Assembly: GCA_947166385.1 (NCBI GenBank)
Contig: CAMVEB010000013.1
Location: 1 to 64,000 of the forward strand
Direction of reading: 5' to 3'
DNA length: 64,000 nt
Source of the DNA: an uncultured Clostridia bacterium
GTDB taxonomy: Bacteria; Bacillota; Clostridia; Christensenellales; Aristaeellaceae
Shown here in pieces: positions 33,307-44,231 of the stretch. Position 1 is the first letter of the stretch, and each line of letters opens with the position of its first letter. The notes beneath the pieces are model-generated. The model was not told the origin of the DNA. It was given only the letters and a program-made list of their open reading frames with translations, and searched no databases. The position numbers were made by a program, and so were the translations under genes.

Positions 33307-35469
33307 ATGCCGATCCAATACCACGCTTCCACAAAAACCTGGACATTGAGCGGCGGTCATACCAGCTATGTGCTCCATTGCGACAGCGAAGGCCGTCTGA
33401 TGAACCTGTACTGGGGCAGCAAAATACCTGCGGGCGCCATCTCCTTTCACCCGGAAGATTATGCCCCTGTAGCCAGCTTTGATCTTCCTGCTTCCATCCT
33501 GCCTTTTGAGCTGCCCGTAAACGGCTCTGGCTGGTATGGAACTCCTGCCGTAGGGATCACCAACGCCGCGGGGGATGATGTAGTAGATCTGCGTTTTGTC
33601 TCTGCGAAGGTTTTATCCGGAAAACCTGGGCTGCCCGGGCTCCCTGCCACATATGCCGAAAATGCGGAAGAAGCAGATTCACTGTCACTTCTCCTGAAGG
33701 ATGAGCTCACCGGCCTGTCCGTTACAGCACTGTTTTCCGTTTTTGCTGATTCCGGAATCATCACGCGTTCCCTGAAGTTGGAAAATCAGGGTAACTCCCC
33801 GCTGACTGTCACTTCCCTTCTTTCCGCCTCCGTTCCTTTTTGGCAGAGCGATCTGGACGTCGTCCACCTGAAAGGTGCCTGGGGGCGGGAACGTCAGATC
33901 GTCCGGACTTCCCTCAGCCGGAATGAACTTGTCATCGCATCTGCCCGCGGTGCTTCCGGACACGAGGACAACCCTTTCCTGGCGCTGTGTGAAAAGAATG
34001 CAAATGAGTTTTCCGGCAGTTTCTGGGGATGTAGCCTGGTCTACAGCGGCAGTTTCCGGATGTCCTGTCGTGTTGATAACTTCGGCCATGCTCGCCTGTC
34101 CGCTGGGATGAATCCCGAAGTCTTCTCCTGGAAGCTCGATCCCGGGGAATCACTGGTCTCACCTGAGGCTGTCCTGGCTTTCAGTGATGAAGGGCTGAAC
34201 GGGCTTTCGCAGCATTATCACCGACTGTACCGGACACGTCTTGCCCGCGGTTCTTGGCGTGACCGTTCCCGCCCCGTGCTGATCAATAACTGGGAAGGCA
34301 CATATTTTGATTTCGACGAGGAACGCCTTCTGGGGATCGCAGAAAAAGCTGCTGTTCTTGGGATCGAACTCTTTGTCTTGGATGATGGCTGGTTCGGTCG
34401 CCGCAACTCTGATCATTGCTCGCTGGGAGATTGGATAGAGAACCGGGAAAAGCTCCCGAACGGACTGGCCGGTCTGTCTGAAAGAATCCATCAGTTAGGG
34501 CTGATGTTCGGACTTTGGTTTGAGCCGGAGATGGTTTCTCCTGACAGCGACCTGTACCGGGCGCATCCGGACTGGTGTCTGCATGTCCAAGGGCGGACTC
34601 GGACCGAAGCTCGATCGCAGCTGGTGCTGGATCTATCCCGAAGCGAAGTACAGGAATACCTGATCAGTGCGATTTCCGACGTGCTCACTTCCGCTTCCGT
34701 CGATTATGTCAAATGGGATATGAACCGGAACATGACGGAATCCTTTTCTGCCGTTCTGCCGCCTGAACGCAAAAAAGAAACCCAGCACCGCTATATGCTG
34801 GGTCTGTACCGAGTCCTGGAAACGATTACCACTGCTTTTCCGGAAATCCTTTTTGAATCCTGTTCCGGCGGTGGTGGGCGCTTTGATCCGGGGATGCTCT
34901 TCTATATGCCTCAAACCTGGACAAGCGACAACACGGATGCCGTAGAGCGGCTCCGGCTTCAGTATGGAACATCTGTTGTTTATCCTGCTTCTGCCATGGG
35001 AGCACATGTTAGCGCTGTTCCGAACCACCAGACCGGACGATGTGTCTCCCTGCGGATGCGAGGCGATGTAGCCCTTTCCGGCAATTTCGGTTTTGAACTG
35101 GATCTGACGAAAATGACTCCGGAAGAGGTCGAAATTTCCCGTTCACTGGTGGATCAGGCCAAGTCTGTACGGGATTTGACCCGAACCGGAACTTTCTGGC
35201 GCCTCCTGTCGCCTTTCGAGGGGCAGGAGACCGCCTGGGCTTTTGTTTCCGAAGATCAGCAGGATGTCCTGCTCTGCGTTTTCCGTGTACTCTCTGTTCC
35301 AAACTCGGCACCTCTTCGGATACACCTGCGTGGACTTCGGTCTGATTGGATCTACCGTCTGGAGAATGGAGCAGAATATCATGGTTCCTTCCTGATGAAT
35401 CACGGACTGACCGTCTCCCTGTGCGGAGATTTCTCCAGCCGCATCTTCCGTTTTCACGCTTACGACTGA
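33307..35469 (+). CDS. Alpha-galactosidase, GH36 family
   Basis: The 720-residue enzyme releases alpha-linked galactose from raffinose-type sugars or plant galactomannan. An N-terminal beta-sandwich (about 1-310) precedes the TIM barrel with LDDGWFGRR, WFEPEMVSPDSDLYR, YVKWDMNR (nucleophile Asp471) and SCSGGGGRFD followed by SDNTD (acid/base Asp541), then a C-terminal beta domain. There is no signal peptide, so it works on imported oligosaccharides. ATG 33307 is five bases after GGAGG; an ATG four codons earlier has no site. No transporter or regulator gene is adjacent. Confidence 0.96.
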   Translation: MPIQYHASTKTWTLSGGHTSYVLHCDSEGRLMNLYWGSKIPAGAISFHPEDYAPVASFDLPASILPFELPVNGSGWYGTPAVGITNAAGDDVVDLRFVSAKVLSGKPGLPGLPATYAENAEEADSLSLLLKDELTGLSVTALFSVFADSGIITRSLKLENQGNSPLTVTSLLSASVPFWQSDLDVVHLKGAWGRERQIVRTSLSRNELVIASARGASGHEDNPFLALCEKNANEFSGSFWGCSLVYSGSFRMSCRVDNFGHARLSAGMNPEVFSWKLDPGESLVSPEAVLAFSDEGLNGLSQHYHRLYRTRLARGSWRDRSRPVLINNWEGTYFDFDEERLLGIAEKAAVLGIELFVLDDGWFGRRNSDHCSLGDWIENREKLPNGLAGLSERIHQLGLMFGLWFEPEMVSPDSDLYRAHPDWCLHVQGRTRTEARSQLVLDLSRSEVQEYLISAISDVLTSASVDYVKWDMNRNMTESFSAVLPPERKKETQHRYMLGLYRVLETITTAFPEILFESCSGGGGRFDPGMLFYMPQTWTSDNTDAVERLRLQYGTSVVYPASAMGAHVSAVPNHQTGRCVSLRMRGDVALSGNFGFELDLTKMTPEEVEISRSLVDQAKSVRDLTRTGTFWRLLSPFEGQETAWAFVSEDQQDVLLCVFRVLSVPNSAPLRIHLRGLRSDWIYRLENGAEYHGSFLMNHGLTVSLCGDFSSRIFRFHAYD

Positions 35470-35470
35470 T

Positions 35471-36628
35471 TCAATGCCAACCGGTCAGGCCTCGAAGATC
35501 TTCCACGATCGTCCGCAGGCTCTGGGCAGCCTGCAGAATTTCCTCTCGGGTGGTTTCCTGGCCCAATGTCATACGGATACTTCCCCGAATCATATCTTCC
35601 TCCAGACCGATCGCTTCCAGCACATGACTTTTTTCCAGGCTTCCGCTGGTACAGGCACTTCCACCGGAAGCCGCGATCCCAGCCAGGTCCAGTCGTAACA
35701 GAAGAGCTTCGCTCTCTATACCCGCGAAAGAAAAATGGCAATGATTCGGAAGCCGTTGCTCAGGGTGCCCGTTCAGTTGGCTTCCCGGGATCTTTTCCAG
35801 GACTTCCCGGATCAGAATATCCCGCTTTTCCCGGATAGACTGGATGCAATTCAGCCTGTTTTCTTCTGCAATCTCAATTGCTCTCCCCAAACCGACAATG
35901 CCCGGAACATTTTCTGTCCCGGCCCGAAGTCCACGCTCCTGTTTTCCGCCATGAATGACTGATTCCAGCCGCGTTCCCTGTCGGATATACAGGGCGCCGA
36001 CCCCTTTGGGGCCGTGGAATTTATGTGCGCTGATACTGAGCAAATCTGCATTTAGATCTTGGACACGCAATTCTATTGCGCCGACTGCCTGCACCGCATC
36101 CGTATGAAACAGTATGCCTTTTTCCCGGCAGATCCTTCCGATTTCCGCGACAGGTTCCAGTGTGCCTATCTCGTTGTTGGCTGTCATGATGCTCACAAGG
36201 ATGGTTTCAGGACAGACGGCTTCTTCCAGTGTCTCGGGGCTGACCATTCCAAACTGATCCACCGGTAGGTAGGTAACCCGAAATCCCTGCTTCTCCAACC
36301 ATCTGCATGACTGAATCACCGCCGGATGCTCTACAGCACTGGTAATCAGATGGTTCCCTTTGTCCTTGAAGGCAAAAGCTGCTCCCTGGATTGCCAGGTT
36401 ATCGCTTTCACTTCCCCCGGAGGTAAAACAGATTTCTGTATTCTCTGCACCGATCGCTCTTGCGGTCCGCCGCCGGGCTGTTTCTATGGCCTTCCGCGCC
36501 TCACGCCCGGTCGCATGAATCCCGGACGGATTTCCGTAAGAGGAAACAAAATATGGCATCATTTCCTCCAGAACTTCGGGAAGCATTGGTGCTGTTGCCG
36601 CATAATCCAGGTAAATCTTGTCCATCAT
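35471..36628 (-). CDS. Cysteine desulfurase, NifS/IscS type
   Basis: The 385-residue PLP enzyme takes sulfur from cysteine. It has DYAATAPML at the start, SGGSESDNLAIQG, HTDAVQAVGA, SAHKFHGPKGVGALY with the PLP lysine, and the catalytic cysteine loop ASGGSACTSGSLEKSHV. No iscU or other iron-sulfur gene is adjacent, so its acceptor is unclear; a second desulfurase gene lies beside thiI at 54771-55916. The stop faces the alpha-galactosidase stop with one base between. ATG 36628 follows GGAGG; a second ATG is the next codon. Confidence 0.94.
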   Translation of the reverse strand: MMDKIYLDYAATAPMLPEVLEEMMPYFVSSYGNPSGIHATGREARKAIETARRRTARAIGAENTEICFTSGGSESDNLAIQGAAFAFKDKGNHLITSAVEHPAVIQSCRWLEKQGFRVTYLPVDQFGMVSPETLEEAVCPETILVSIMTANNEIGTLEPVAEIGRICREKGILFHTDAVQAVGAIELRVQDLNADLLSISAHKFHGPKGVGALYIRQGTRLESVIHGGKQERGLRAGTENVPGIVGLGRAIEIAEENRLNCIQSIREKRDILIREVLEKIPGSQLNGHPEQRLPNHCHFSFAGIESEALLLRLDLAGIAASGGSACTSGSLEKSHVLEAIGLEEDMIRGSIRMTLGQETTREEILQAAQSLRTIVEDLRGLTGWH

Positions 36629-36651
36629 GGTCTGATCCTCCCCCTGTGCAC

Positions 36652-37002
36652 TCAGAATTTGGTCTGGAAGAGGGTAAAACTCCGGTTTATATCGTTGAGT
36701 ACAAAACTGATCATGGTCATCAAAAAGCCAAGAAGAATGAGGATTAAAATCGCACCGGTGATGACGGCTGTCACATTCCCCGCATGCAGGGCGGTAGCAA
36801 TCCGGTTTGCTTTTTGCTTCTTCTCCGTTAGAGTCAGTTCTTCATCCTCATATTCTTCCTGTTCATTCAGCTCATCAAAGCCGTCATCATACCTGTCCTG
36901 ATACTCAGGTTTCACAGCATAACGCCCTTCCTGCTCTGCCGGTTTCCGGGCGTCTTCACGTACAGGGCTTTGCTGTGGCTCATTCTGTCGGAAATATGTC
37001 AC
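36652..37002 (-). CDS. Single-pass membrane protein with acidic cytoplasmic part
   Basis: The 116-residue protein has a long polar, Glu-rich N-terminal part (about 1-70; DGFDELNEQEEYEDEELTLT) and one membrane helix near 77-105 (VTAVITGAILILILLGFLMT), then a short tail. I do not recognise a family. The start is GTG 37002, after a GGGGGATCAGAGG stretch. It is flanked within 25 bases by the cysteine desulfurase and trmL genes, so it is probably co-transcribed with both. Confidence 0.65.
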   Translation of the reverse strand: MTYFRQNEPQQSPVREDARKPAEQEGRYAVKPEYQDRYDDGFDELNEQEEYEDEELTLTEKKQKANRIATALHAGNVTAVITGAILILILLGFLMTMISFVLNDINRSFTLFQTKF

Positions 37003-37017
37003 GCCTCTGATCCCCCA

Positions 37018-37539
37018 TTACACATAATCCAGCCAGGGATTTACTCCCTCATCGCGTCCCGTCAGGGCGCCAGTCGTCCTAAATCCAGGGAACCTGTCCT
37101 GGCGAAGCGCCTCGTACAGAACGATCGCCACGGAGTTCGAGAGGTTCAGGCTTCTGGCCTCCTCCCGCATCGGAATCCGGATACACCGGTCGTAAACCTT
37201 TTCCAGCAGGTTCTCTGGCAGGCCCCTCGTTTCGCATCCGAAAAAAAGATAATCTCCGTCCTGGTAAGAAACCTCGTGATAGCCTTGCGGAGCCTTGGTC
37301 GTCGCGTAGAAAGCCCGGATTCCCTGATTCTTCATCCAGAATTCCTCAGGATCCCGGTAGACATGATATTCCATCAGATTCCAGTAATCAAGCCCTGCGC
37401 GTTTCAGGTATTTATCCTCCAACGAAAAACCAAGCGGCTCAATCAGGTGAAGAACCGCCCCGGTAGCTGCGCAAGTTCGGGCGATATTCCCTGTGTTCTG
37501 CGGAATCTCCGGATTGACCAGCACGATGTTCATCCCCAT
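37018..37539 (-). CDS. trmL: tRNA (cytidine/uridine-34-2'-O)-methyltransferase TrmL
   Basis: The 173-residue SPOUT enzyme methylates the wobble ribose of leucine tRNAs. Family motifs: IVLVNPEIPQNTGNIARTCA, DYLFFGCETRGLPENLL and the knot segment IPMREEARSLNLSNSVAIVLYEALRQ (in part). Length matches TrmL rather than larger SpoU proteins. ATG 37539 overlaps the end of the VanZ-like gene by ten bases; an alternative ATG is two codons inside. Its tRNA substrate class (Leu) is the same as the tRNA gene at 5187. Confidence 0.94.
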   Translation of the reverse strand: MGMNIVLVNPEIPQNTGNIARTCAATGAVLHLIEPLGFSLEDKYLKRAGLDYWNLMEYHVYRDPEEFWMKNQGIRAFYATTKAPQGYHEVSYQDGDYLFFGCETRGLPENLLEKVYDRCIRIPMREEARSLNLSNSVAIVLYEALRQDRFPGFRTTGALTGRDEGVNPWLDYV

Positions 37540-38021
37540 TCGGCCAGGTTCCTCCTTTTCTGTCGTCTGCGAACCAGGAATAGTACCCCGGTCGAAATCA
37601 GGACGCCTGTCAGGACACCACTGCTATCCAGCAGAACATCTGTCCACTGTCCGCTTCGCCCATCGATCGCAAGCTGATGGAGCTCATCTGTCGCTGCATA
37701 CAGTGCGCCAATTCCCCAGCTGATCCAGGTAACCCCCTTTTTCTTTCCAATCCAGCTTTCCGTGCACAGCCGTAACAGAATTCCCAGTGTCATGTATTCA
37801 GTAAAATGCGCCGATTTCCGAACCAGGTGCTGGACATGTTCGTAAAGACTCTGTTGTTTTTCAATGGGATATCGCTCATACTCTGGGTAAACCACCGAAA
37901 TCACCTTACGGGAAAGAATACCGCTGGTCTCGTCCGACTTCTCTGCAGGTTCCATACTCAGGCAGAAAATCACGATCATCATGGCAGTAGTCATCACTGT
38001 CAGCACGAGCCGGACTGGCAT
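37530..38021 (-). CDS. VanZ-like membrane protein
   Basis: About 163 residues with four membrane helices and VanZ-family motifs: FCLSMEPAEKSDETS, VRKSAHFTEYMTLGILL and DELHQLAIDGRSGQWTDVLL. VanZ proteins confer low-level teicoplanin resistance in some hosts, but most chromosomal relatives have unknown roles. The frame is open with TTG at 38102, inside the dnaJ terminator T-run, where no ribosome site exists; I use ATG 38021, although a start in between is possible. It overlaps trmL. Confidence 0.82.
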   Translation of the reverse strand: MPVRLVLTVMTTAMMIVIFCLSMEPAEKSDETSGILSRKVISVVYPEYERYPIEKQQSLYEHVQHLVRKSAHFTEYMTLGILLRLCTESWIGKKKGVTWISWGIGALYAATDELHQLAIDGRSGQWTDVLLDSSGVLTGVLISTGVLFLVRRRQKRRNLAEWG

Positions 38022-38100
38022 TCGTTGCAATTTGCTTTGCGTCCTTCTCCACTCCCTTCTTTCGGTTGGCTTTATTCTACCTTTCCTTTTTTTTCGCGTC

Positions 38101-38130
38101 AAGAAAAAAGGAGGCCCATCCGGGTCTCCT
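38101..38130 (-). terminator. Terminator of the hrcA-grpE-dnaK-dnaJ operon
   Basis: GGAGACCC and GGGCCTCC (minus strand, 38110-38129) pair with one mismatch around a four-base loop and are followed by TTTTTTCTT, 17 bases after the dnaJ stop. Confidence 0.85.
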
Positions 38131-38146
38131 GAATCATGGTTCCGAA

Positions 38147-39271
38147 TTACTGGAACAAATCTTTCACTCGGTCCATAAAGCCTTTTCGTCCGTCATATTC
38201 CTTATCTGTCGTCGTTTCGTCAAACTGCCGCAGCAAGTCTTTCTGCTTGTTGTTCAGTCGTTTCGGAATCTCAACCTTCACTTTCATCACAAGATCTCCC
38301 TTGCCGCCGGAACGCAGCATTTGGATTCCCGCACCTTTGATCCGGAATTCCGTTCCAGGCTGAGTTCCTTCGGGAATCCGATATTTTACCGGCCCGCTGA
38401 GCGTCGGCACTTCCACATCACCGCCCAGCGCCGCTGTCACAAAGCTGATCGGGAAATCCAGCAACAGGTTGAAGCCGTCCCGTTTGAACAGTTTGTGAGG
38501 CTTTACGCCGACCACAATATACAGGTCTCCGTTCGGGCCTCCACGCAGTCCGGGTTCTCCCTGTCCGTTCATGATAATTGTTTGCCCGTTATCAATGCCG
38601 GCCGGAACCTTCACAGTGACGGTACGCTTCCTTCGGACGCGACCGCCGCCGCCGCAGGACGCGCATTTGTCCCGGATCACCTTGCCGCTGCCACCGCAGG
38701 AAGGACATGCCCGAACTGTCGTCATCCAGCCTCCGCTTTGACGGATTTGCCCGGTACCGTTGCATCCTGGACATGTGACGGGGCTCGTACCAGGTTTTGC
38801 ACCGCTGCCCTTGCAGGTATCACAAAGCTCATTCCGGTAAATCTCAAAGCTCTTCTCGCATCCCTTGGCTGCTTCCTCAAATGTAATCCTCAGCTCATAC
38901 CGGAGATCGTTCCCCTGAACAGGCCCTTGGTTGCGGGCGGTTCTACCGCCCATTCCGCCGTTGAAAAGCTGGTCGAAGATATCACCCATTCCGCCGAAAT
39001 CAAACCCTCCGAACGGATTCCCACCGGCTCCGCCCATGCCAGCCATCGGATCCTCAAAGCCGAACTGGTCATACCGGGCCCGTTTGTCAGGATCACTCAG
39101 CACTTCATTGGCTTCATTCAGTTCCTTGAAACGCTCCACCGCGCCTTTGTCATCCGGATGGAGATCCGGATGACATTCTTTTGCTTTTTTCCGATAGGCG
39201 CGTTTGATTTCATCGTCTGTAGCGTTTTTACTGACGCCCAGTACCTCATAGTAATCGCGTTTCTCTGCCAT
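38147..39271 (-). CDS. dnaJ: Chaperone DnaJ (Hsp40)
   Basis: The 374-residue type I J-protein stimulates DnaK ATPase and delivers substrates. It has the J domain with HPD (KECHPDLHPDD), a Gly/Phe-rich linker (MGGAGGNPFGGFDFGG), four CxxCxGxG zinc repeats (CDTCKGSG, CPGCNGTG, CPSCGGSG, CASCGGGG) and a C-terminal substrate-binding region. It starts 17 bases after dnaK and ends the operon before a clear terminator. All signature residues are present. Confidence 0.98.
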   Translation of the reverse strand: MAEKRDYYEVLGVSKNATDDEIKRAYRKKAKECHPDLHPDDKGAVERFKELNEANEVLSDPDKRARYDQFGFEDPMAGMGGAGGNPFGGFDFGGMGDIFDQLFNGGMGGRTARNQGPVQGNDLRYELRITFEEAAKGCEKSFEIYRNELCDTCKGSGAKPGTSPVTCPGCNGTGQIRQSGGWMTTVRACPSCGGSGKVIRDKCASCGGGGRVRRKRTVTVKVPAGIDNGQTIIMNGQGEPGLRGGPNGDLYIVVGVKPHKLFKRDGFNLLLDFPISFVTAALGGDVEVPTLSGPVKYRIPEGTQPGTEFRIKGAGIQMLRSGGKGDLVMKVKVEIPKRLNNKQKDLLRQFDETTTDKEYDGRKGFMDRVKDLFQ

Positions 39272-39288
39272 GCTTCCTCACCTACAGA

Positions 39289-41130
<1,842 letters not shown>

Positions 41131-41164
41131 TTATCTCATGGATTTGTTTGTTTGTCTTTTATAC

Positions 41165-41212
41165 GGGATCCTTGGATCCCTCCTGAAAGCCTTTCGGCTG
41201 ATCTCAGGCTTT
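41165..41212 (-). other. Two stem-loops between grpE and dnaK
   Basis: GGGATCC-TT-GGATCCC-like palindrome (41165-41180) and AAAGCCT/AGGCTTT (41186-41212) lie between the grpE stop and dnaK start, with no T-run. They may be RNA processing or stability elements that let dnaK be expressed more than grpE. Confidence 0.4.
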
Positions 41213-41213
41213 A

Positions 41214-41792
41214 TTATTCGGGAACGACCTTCACCATCGCATGGCGAAGTACCCGGTCACCCATCCGATATCCCTTCTGCAGAACCTGACAAACAGTTCC
41301 TGGCTCTCCGTCCTCCTCGTTTCCCTGCAGCACCGCGTTCTCCAGATTGGGATCAAATTTTTCGCCCAACCGGTCAATCGGCGTGACTTCCAGTTTCTGA
41401 TATAAATCATTCATCTGTTTCAGCACCAGTTCGACACCGTTTTTCAATGCTTCATCGCAGCTTTCCGTGGCTGCTTCCACAGCACGCTCCAAATTGTCCA
41501 GCACTGGCAGCATCAAGGCAGCCACATCTTTGCGGCCATCGGCATAGGCATCGGCACGAACGCTCTCATTCCTCTTCCGGTAGTTTTCAAAGTCTGCCTG
41601 TACCCGCTGAGCCATAGCGAGATATTCCGCTGTCTTCGCCTCTGCCTCTTCCAGTTTCTTCTCAAGAGGATTGGTTTCGGGCTGTTCCTCTGCTGTTTCC
41701 GTCGTCTCTTCCCCTGGAACATCTGGCTGCGATACTTCTTCTGGTGCCTTTTCGGCTTCTTCCGGCCGCCTGTACTTTTTCTCTTTGCTCAT
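41214..41792 (-). CDS. grpE: Nucleotide exchange factor GrpE
   Basis: The 192-residue cochaperone releases ADP from DnaK. An acidic disordered N-terminus (about 1-55) leads to a long coiled coil (LEKKLEEAEAKTAEYLAMAQ, DFENYRKRN) and the beta domain ending GYRMGDRVLRHAMVKVV. I place the start at ATG 41792 (SKEKKYRRPEE). The open frame extends 12 codons upstream into the hrcA 3' end, which is less likely. The hrcA gene ends 17 bases downstream of that start, so the two overlap only if the longer form is used. Confidence 0.95.
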   Translation of the reverse strand: MSKEKKYRRPEEAEKAPEEVSQPDVPGEETTETAEEQPETNPLEKKLEEAEAKTAEYLAMAQRVQADFENYRKRNESVRADAYADGRKDVAALMLPVLDNLERAVEAATESCDEALKNGVELVLKQMNDLYQKLEVTPIDRLGEKFDPNLENAVLQGNEEDGEPGTVCQVLQKGYRMGDRVLRHAMVKVVPE

Positions 41793-41808
41793 ATCCTTCT
41801 GTCTTCTC

Positions 41809-42846
41809 CTATTTCTTATTCTCATCACCGTTGAACATGTCCGTCAGCTGGTGACCGATAATGTTCAGAATTGAAAGCACCCTGGAATACTGCATCCGTG
41901 TCGGCCCGATTACACCGATCGTTCCCTGTTGCCCGCCCCTGGAAGAATAGGATGCGGTCACAATAGAGCAGTCGGCCATTTCAGGAATACCTGTTTCCGG
42001 ACCGATCCTCACGGTAAATGCCATTTCCCCGCTGCCCTGAATGATCTCAGCAAGCTTGTCACGAGTCTCCATCAGGCTGAGAAAATTTCGGGCTTTATCC
42101 ACATCGCTGTACTCCGGATAGGCAAGCATATTGCTTGTTCCTCCGACAGCCATATGAGCGCGCCGTGGAGATCTCTGTCCTTCAGAAAGGTACCCGTACA
42201 GTTCCTGAAGCACCCGGTCGTTCCCGCTGATGCGTCCTGCGATTTCAGGCAGAAGCTCACAGGCCTCCTGCAGGGTAACACCGCGAAGCTCCATAGTCAG
42301 CGTTCGGCTGATGGCGTATAACGTATCACTGTCCATCTGACTGCCCACATGGATCACGCTGTCCCTTACCACACCCTGATCTGTTACAATGACCACCAGA
42401 GCCATTTCCGCAGAAACCGGAACAAACTGGACTGTCTGAATCCGGGGCTGCATTCCCTTTGGAGACAGAACCACGGCAGTATAATGTGTCAGGCTGGATA
42501 TGACCTGAGCAGCATGGTCAATCACATCTTCCATCTGATGTGCGCGGCCGGCAAAATGCCGCCCAATGCTGCTTCTTGAGTCGTCGGGAATAACGCCGGT
42601 CTTTAGCAGGGAATCGACATACAGCCGGTAAGCTTTGGCAGAAGGAATGCGTCCGGCGGAAACATGCGGCTGATCCAGGAATCCAAGTTCCTCCAGATCG
42701 CTCATCTCATTCCGGATGGTAGCGGAGGAAAGGCCCATATCATACTTCTTGCTGATCGTCCTGCTTCCGACAGGAACACCGGTCAGGATGTAGTCGTCAA
42801 TGATAGCCTGCAGGATACGCATTTTTCGCTCATCCATCTCCATCAT
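41809..42846 (-). CDS. hrcA: Heat-inducible transcription repressor HrcA
   Basis: The 345-residue repressor binds the CIRCE operator and depends on GroE for activity. An N-terminal winged helix (RKMRILQAIIDDYILTGVPV, SSATIRNEMSDLEELGFLDQ) is followed by a GAF-like domain and an inserted dimerisation region. Family motifs PHVSAGRIPSAKAYRLYVD and the C-terminal GVIGPTRMQYSRV are intact. ATG 42846 follows AGGAGG closely, and the CIRCE element lies 21 bases upstream, giving direct autoregulation of the operon. Confidence 0.97.
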   Translation of the reverse strand: MMEMDERKMRILQAIIDDYILTGVPVGSRTISKKYDMGLSSATIRNEMSDLEELGFLDQPHVSAGRIPSAKAYRLYVDSLLKTGVIPDDSRSSIGRHFAGRAHQMEDVIDHAAQVISSLTHYTAVVLSPKGMQPRIQTVQFVPVSAEMALVVIVTDQGVVRDSVIHVGSQMDSDTLYAISRTLTMELRGVTLQEACELLPEIAGRISGNDRVLQELYGYLSEGQRSPRRAHMAVGGTSNMLAYPEYSDVDKARNFLSLMETRDKLAEIIQGSGEMAFTVRIGPETGIPEMADCSIVTASYSSRGGQQGTIGVIGPTRMQYSRVLSILNIIGHQLTDMFNGDENKK

Positions 42847-42867
42847 GCCCTCCTCCTTTCTTTGTTG

Positions 42868-42894
42868 TTAGCACTCTCCTCACGCGAGTGCTAA
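42868..42894. promoter_or_regulatory. CIRCE operator (HrcA-binding inverted repeat)
   Basis: TTAGCACTC (42868-42876), nine bases, GAGTGCTAA (42886-42894): an exact match to the consensus. It lies between the promoter and the hrcA start. Confidence 0.98.
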
Positions 42895-42904
42895 CCACAT
42901 GCAT

Positions 42905-42933
42905 ACTCTATCACCAACCCCACTGTTTGTCAA
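42905..42933 (-). promoter_or_regulatory. Sigma-A promoter of the hrcA operon
   Basis: On the minus strand a perfect TTGACA (42928-42933) is followed after 17 bases by TAGAGT (42905-42910). The start of transcription would lie at the upstream edge of CIRCE. Confidence 0.85.
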
Positions 42934-42956
42934 TACTTTTCCATTTTTTCGTATGG

Positions 42957-42988
42957 AAAAGCTCCGCACCTATCCGGTGCGGAGCCAA
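42957..42988 (-). terminator. Terminator of the oxaloacetate decarboxylase operon
   Basis: GCTCCGCACC and GGTGCGGAGC (42961-42985) form a perfect ten-base-pair stem with a five-base loop, followed on the minus strand by TTTT. It stands 15-20 bases after the beta-subunit stop and just upstream of the hrcA promoter. Confidence 0.85.
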
Positions 42989-43002
42989 AATCATACGGAT
43001 CA

Positions 43003-44214
43003 TCAGCCGCCGAACATGCTCATCAGGAAACCTGCAGCGATTGCACTTCCGATGACGCCGGCAACATTGGGCCCCATGGCATGCATCAGCAGGAAGTTGG
43101 AAGGATTCGCCTTCTGGCCTTCCCGCTGTGAAACACGCGCTGCCATCGGAACAGCGGAAACACCGGCAGAACCGATCAGCGGATTGATCTTTCCGCCGCT
43201 CAGTTTGTACATCAGTTTCCCGACCAGCAGGCCGCCGATTGTGCTGAAGGAGAATGCAATCAGCCCAAGTACGACAATGTATATCGTCTTCAGTTCCAAG
43301 AAATTACTCCCGACCATCGTCGCACCGACGCTCATGCCCAGGAATAACGTGACAATGTTCATCAGGGCGTTCTGAGCCACATCGCTCAGCCGGTCCGTAA
43401 CACCGGTTTCCTTCAACAGGTTACCGAACATCAGGCAACCGATCAGAGGTGCTGTGGAAGGCAGCAGTAAAACCACAAAGATGGTCACTACAATGGGGAA
43501 CAGAATCTTTTCAGTCTTGGAGACTTCACGCAGCTGCTCCATTTTGACTTTCCGTTCCTTCTCCGTGGTCAGTGCTTTCATAATCGGTGGCTGAATCATC
43601 GGAATCAATGCCATGTAGCTGTAGGCAGCCACAGCGATCGGCCCGAGCAGATGCGGAGCCAGCTTCGTTGTGGTCAGGATGGCCGTCGGGCCGTCTGCAC
43701 CGCCAATAATGCCGATAGAAGCCGCTTCATTTCCATTGAAGCCAAGCAGCGTCGCACCAAAGAAAGCAAAGAATACACCAAATTGTGCAGCTGCACCAAG
43801 AAGCAAACTCTTGGGGTTGGAGATCAGTGGTCCGAAGTCCGTCATCGCGCCAATCCCGATAAAGATCAGGCAGGGATAGATGCCGGCTTTGACGCCCATA
43901 TACAGAATATCAATCAGTCCGCCGTTGGCCATGATATAGCCATAGCTGTGTGCGTGTTCGCCGCCTTCCTTCAGGAATTCATCCCACAGCTCCTGGTGGT
44001 ACAGCGCATTGGAAAACCCGCCCAGTGCGCTGACATTGGCCAGCAGGCAGCCCACTGCGATGCCAACCATCAGCAGGGGCTCATACTGTTTCTTGATTCC
44101 GAGATACAGCAACACGCAGGCGATGATAATCATGATCAGGTTTTTCCAGCCGTCTCCGCTCAACATCATGGCGAATCCGGATTCCTGAACCAGTTTCCAC
44201 AGGGATTCTAACAT
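43003..44214 (-). CDS. oadB: Sodium-translocating decarboxylase beta subunit (OadB type)
   Basis: The 403-residue integral membrane protein carries out the final decarboxylation of carboxybiotin coupled to outward sodium transport. About ten membrane helices are visible. Family motifs: GFNGNEAASIGIIGGADGPT with the sodium-binding aspartate, MIQPPIMKALTT and MHAMGPNVAGVIGSAIAAGF. It is the last gene of the pckA-oadA-oadG-biotin carrier-oadB set and is followed by a strong terminator. Pairing with an OadA-like carboxyltransferase points to oxaloacetate as the substrate. Confidence 0.94.
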   Translation of the reverse strand: MLESLWKLVQESGFAMMLSGDGWKNLIMIIIACVLLYLGIKKQYEPLLMVGIAVGCLLANVSALGGFSNALYHQELWDEFLKEGGEHAHSYGYIMANGGLIDILYMGVKAGIYPCLIFIGIGAMTDFGPLISNPKSLLLGAAAQFGVFFAFFGATLLGFNGNEAASIGIIGGADGPTAILTTTKLAPHLLGPIAVAAYSYMALIPMIQPPIMKALTTEKERKVKMEQLREVSKTEKILFPIVVTIFVVLLLPSTAPLIGCLMFGNLLKETGVTDRLSDVAQNALMNIVTLFLGMSVGATMVGSNFLELKTIYIVVLGLIAFSFSTIGGLLVGKLMYKLSGGKINPLIGSAGVSAVPMAARVSQREGQKANPSNFLLMHAMGPNVAGVIGSAIAAGFLMSMFGG

Positions 44215-44231
44215 TTTCTGCCTTCCTCCCC

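Noticed and set aside
35471..36628. Cysteine desulfurase as part of a nif/isc/suf cluster
   Set aside because: No scaffold, ferredoxin or assembly gene is nearby; neighbours are a membrane protein and trmL.
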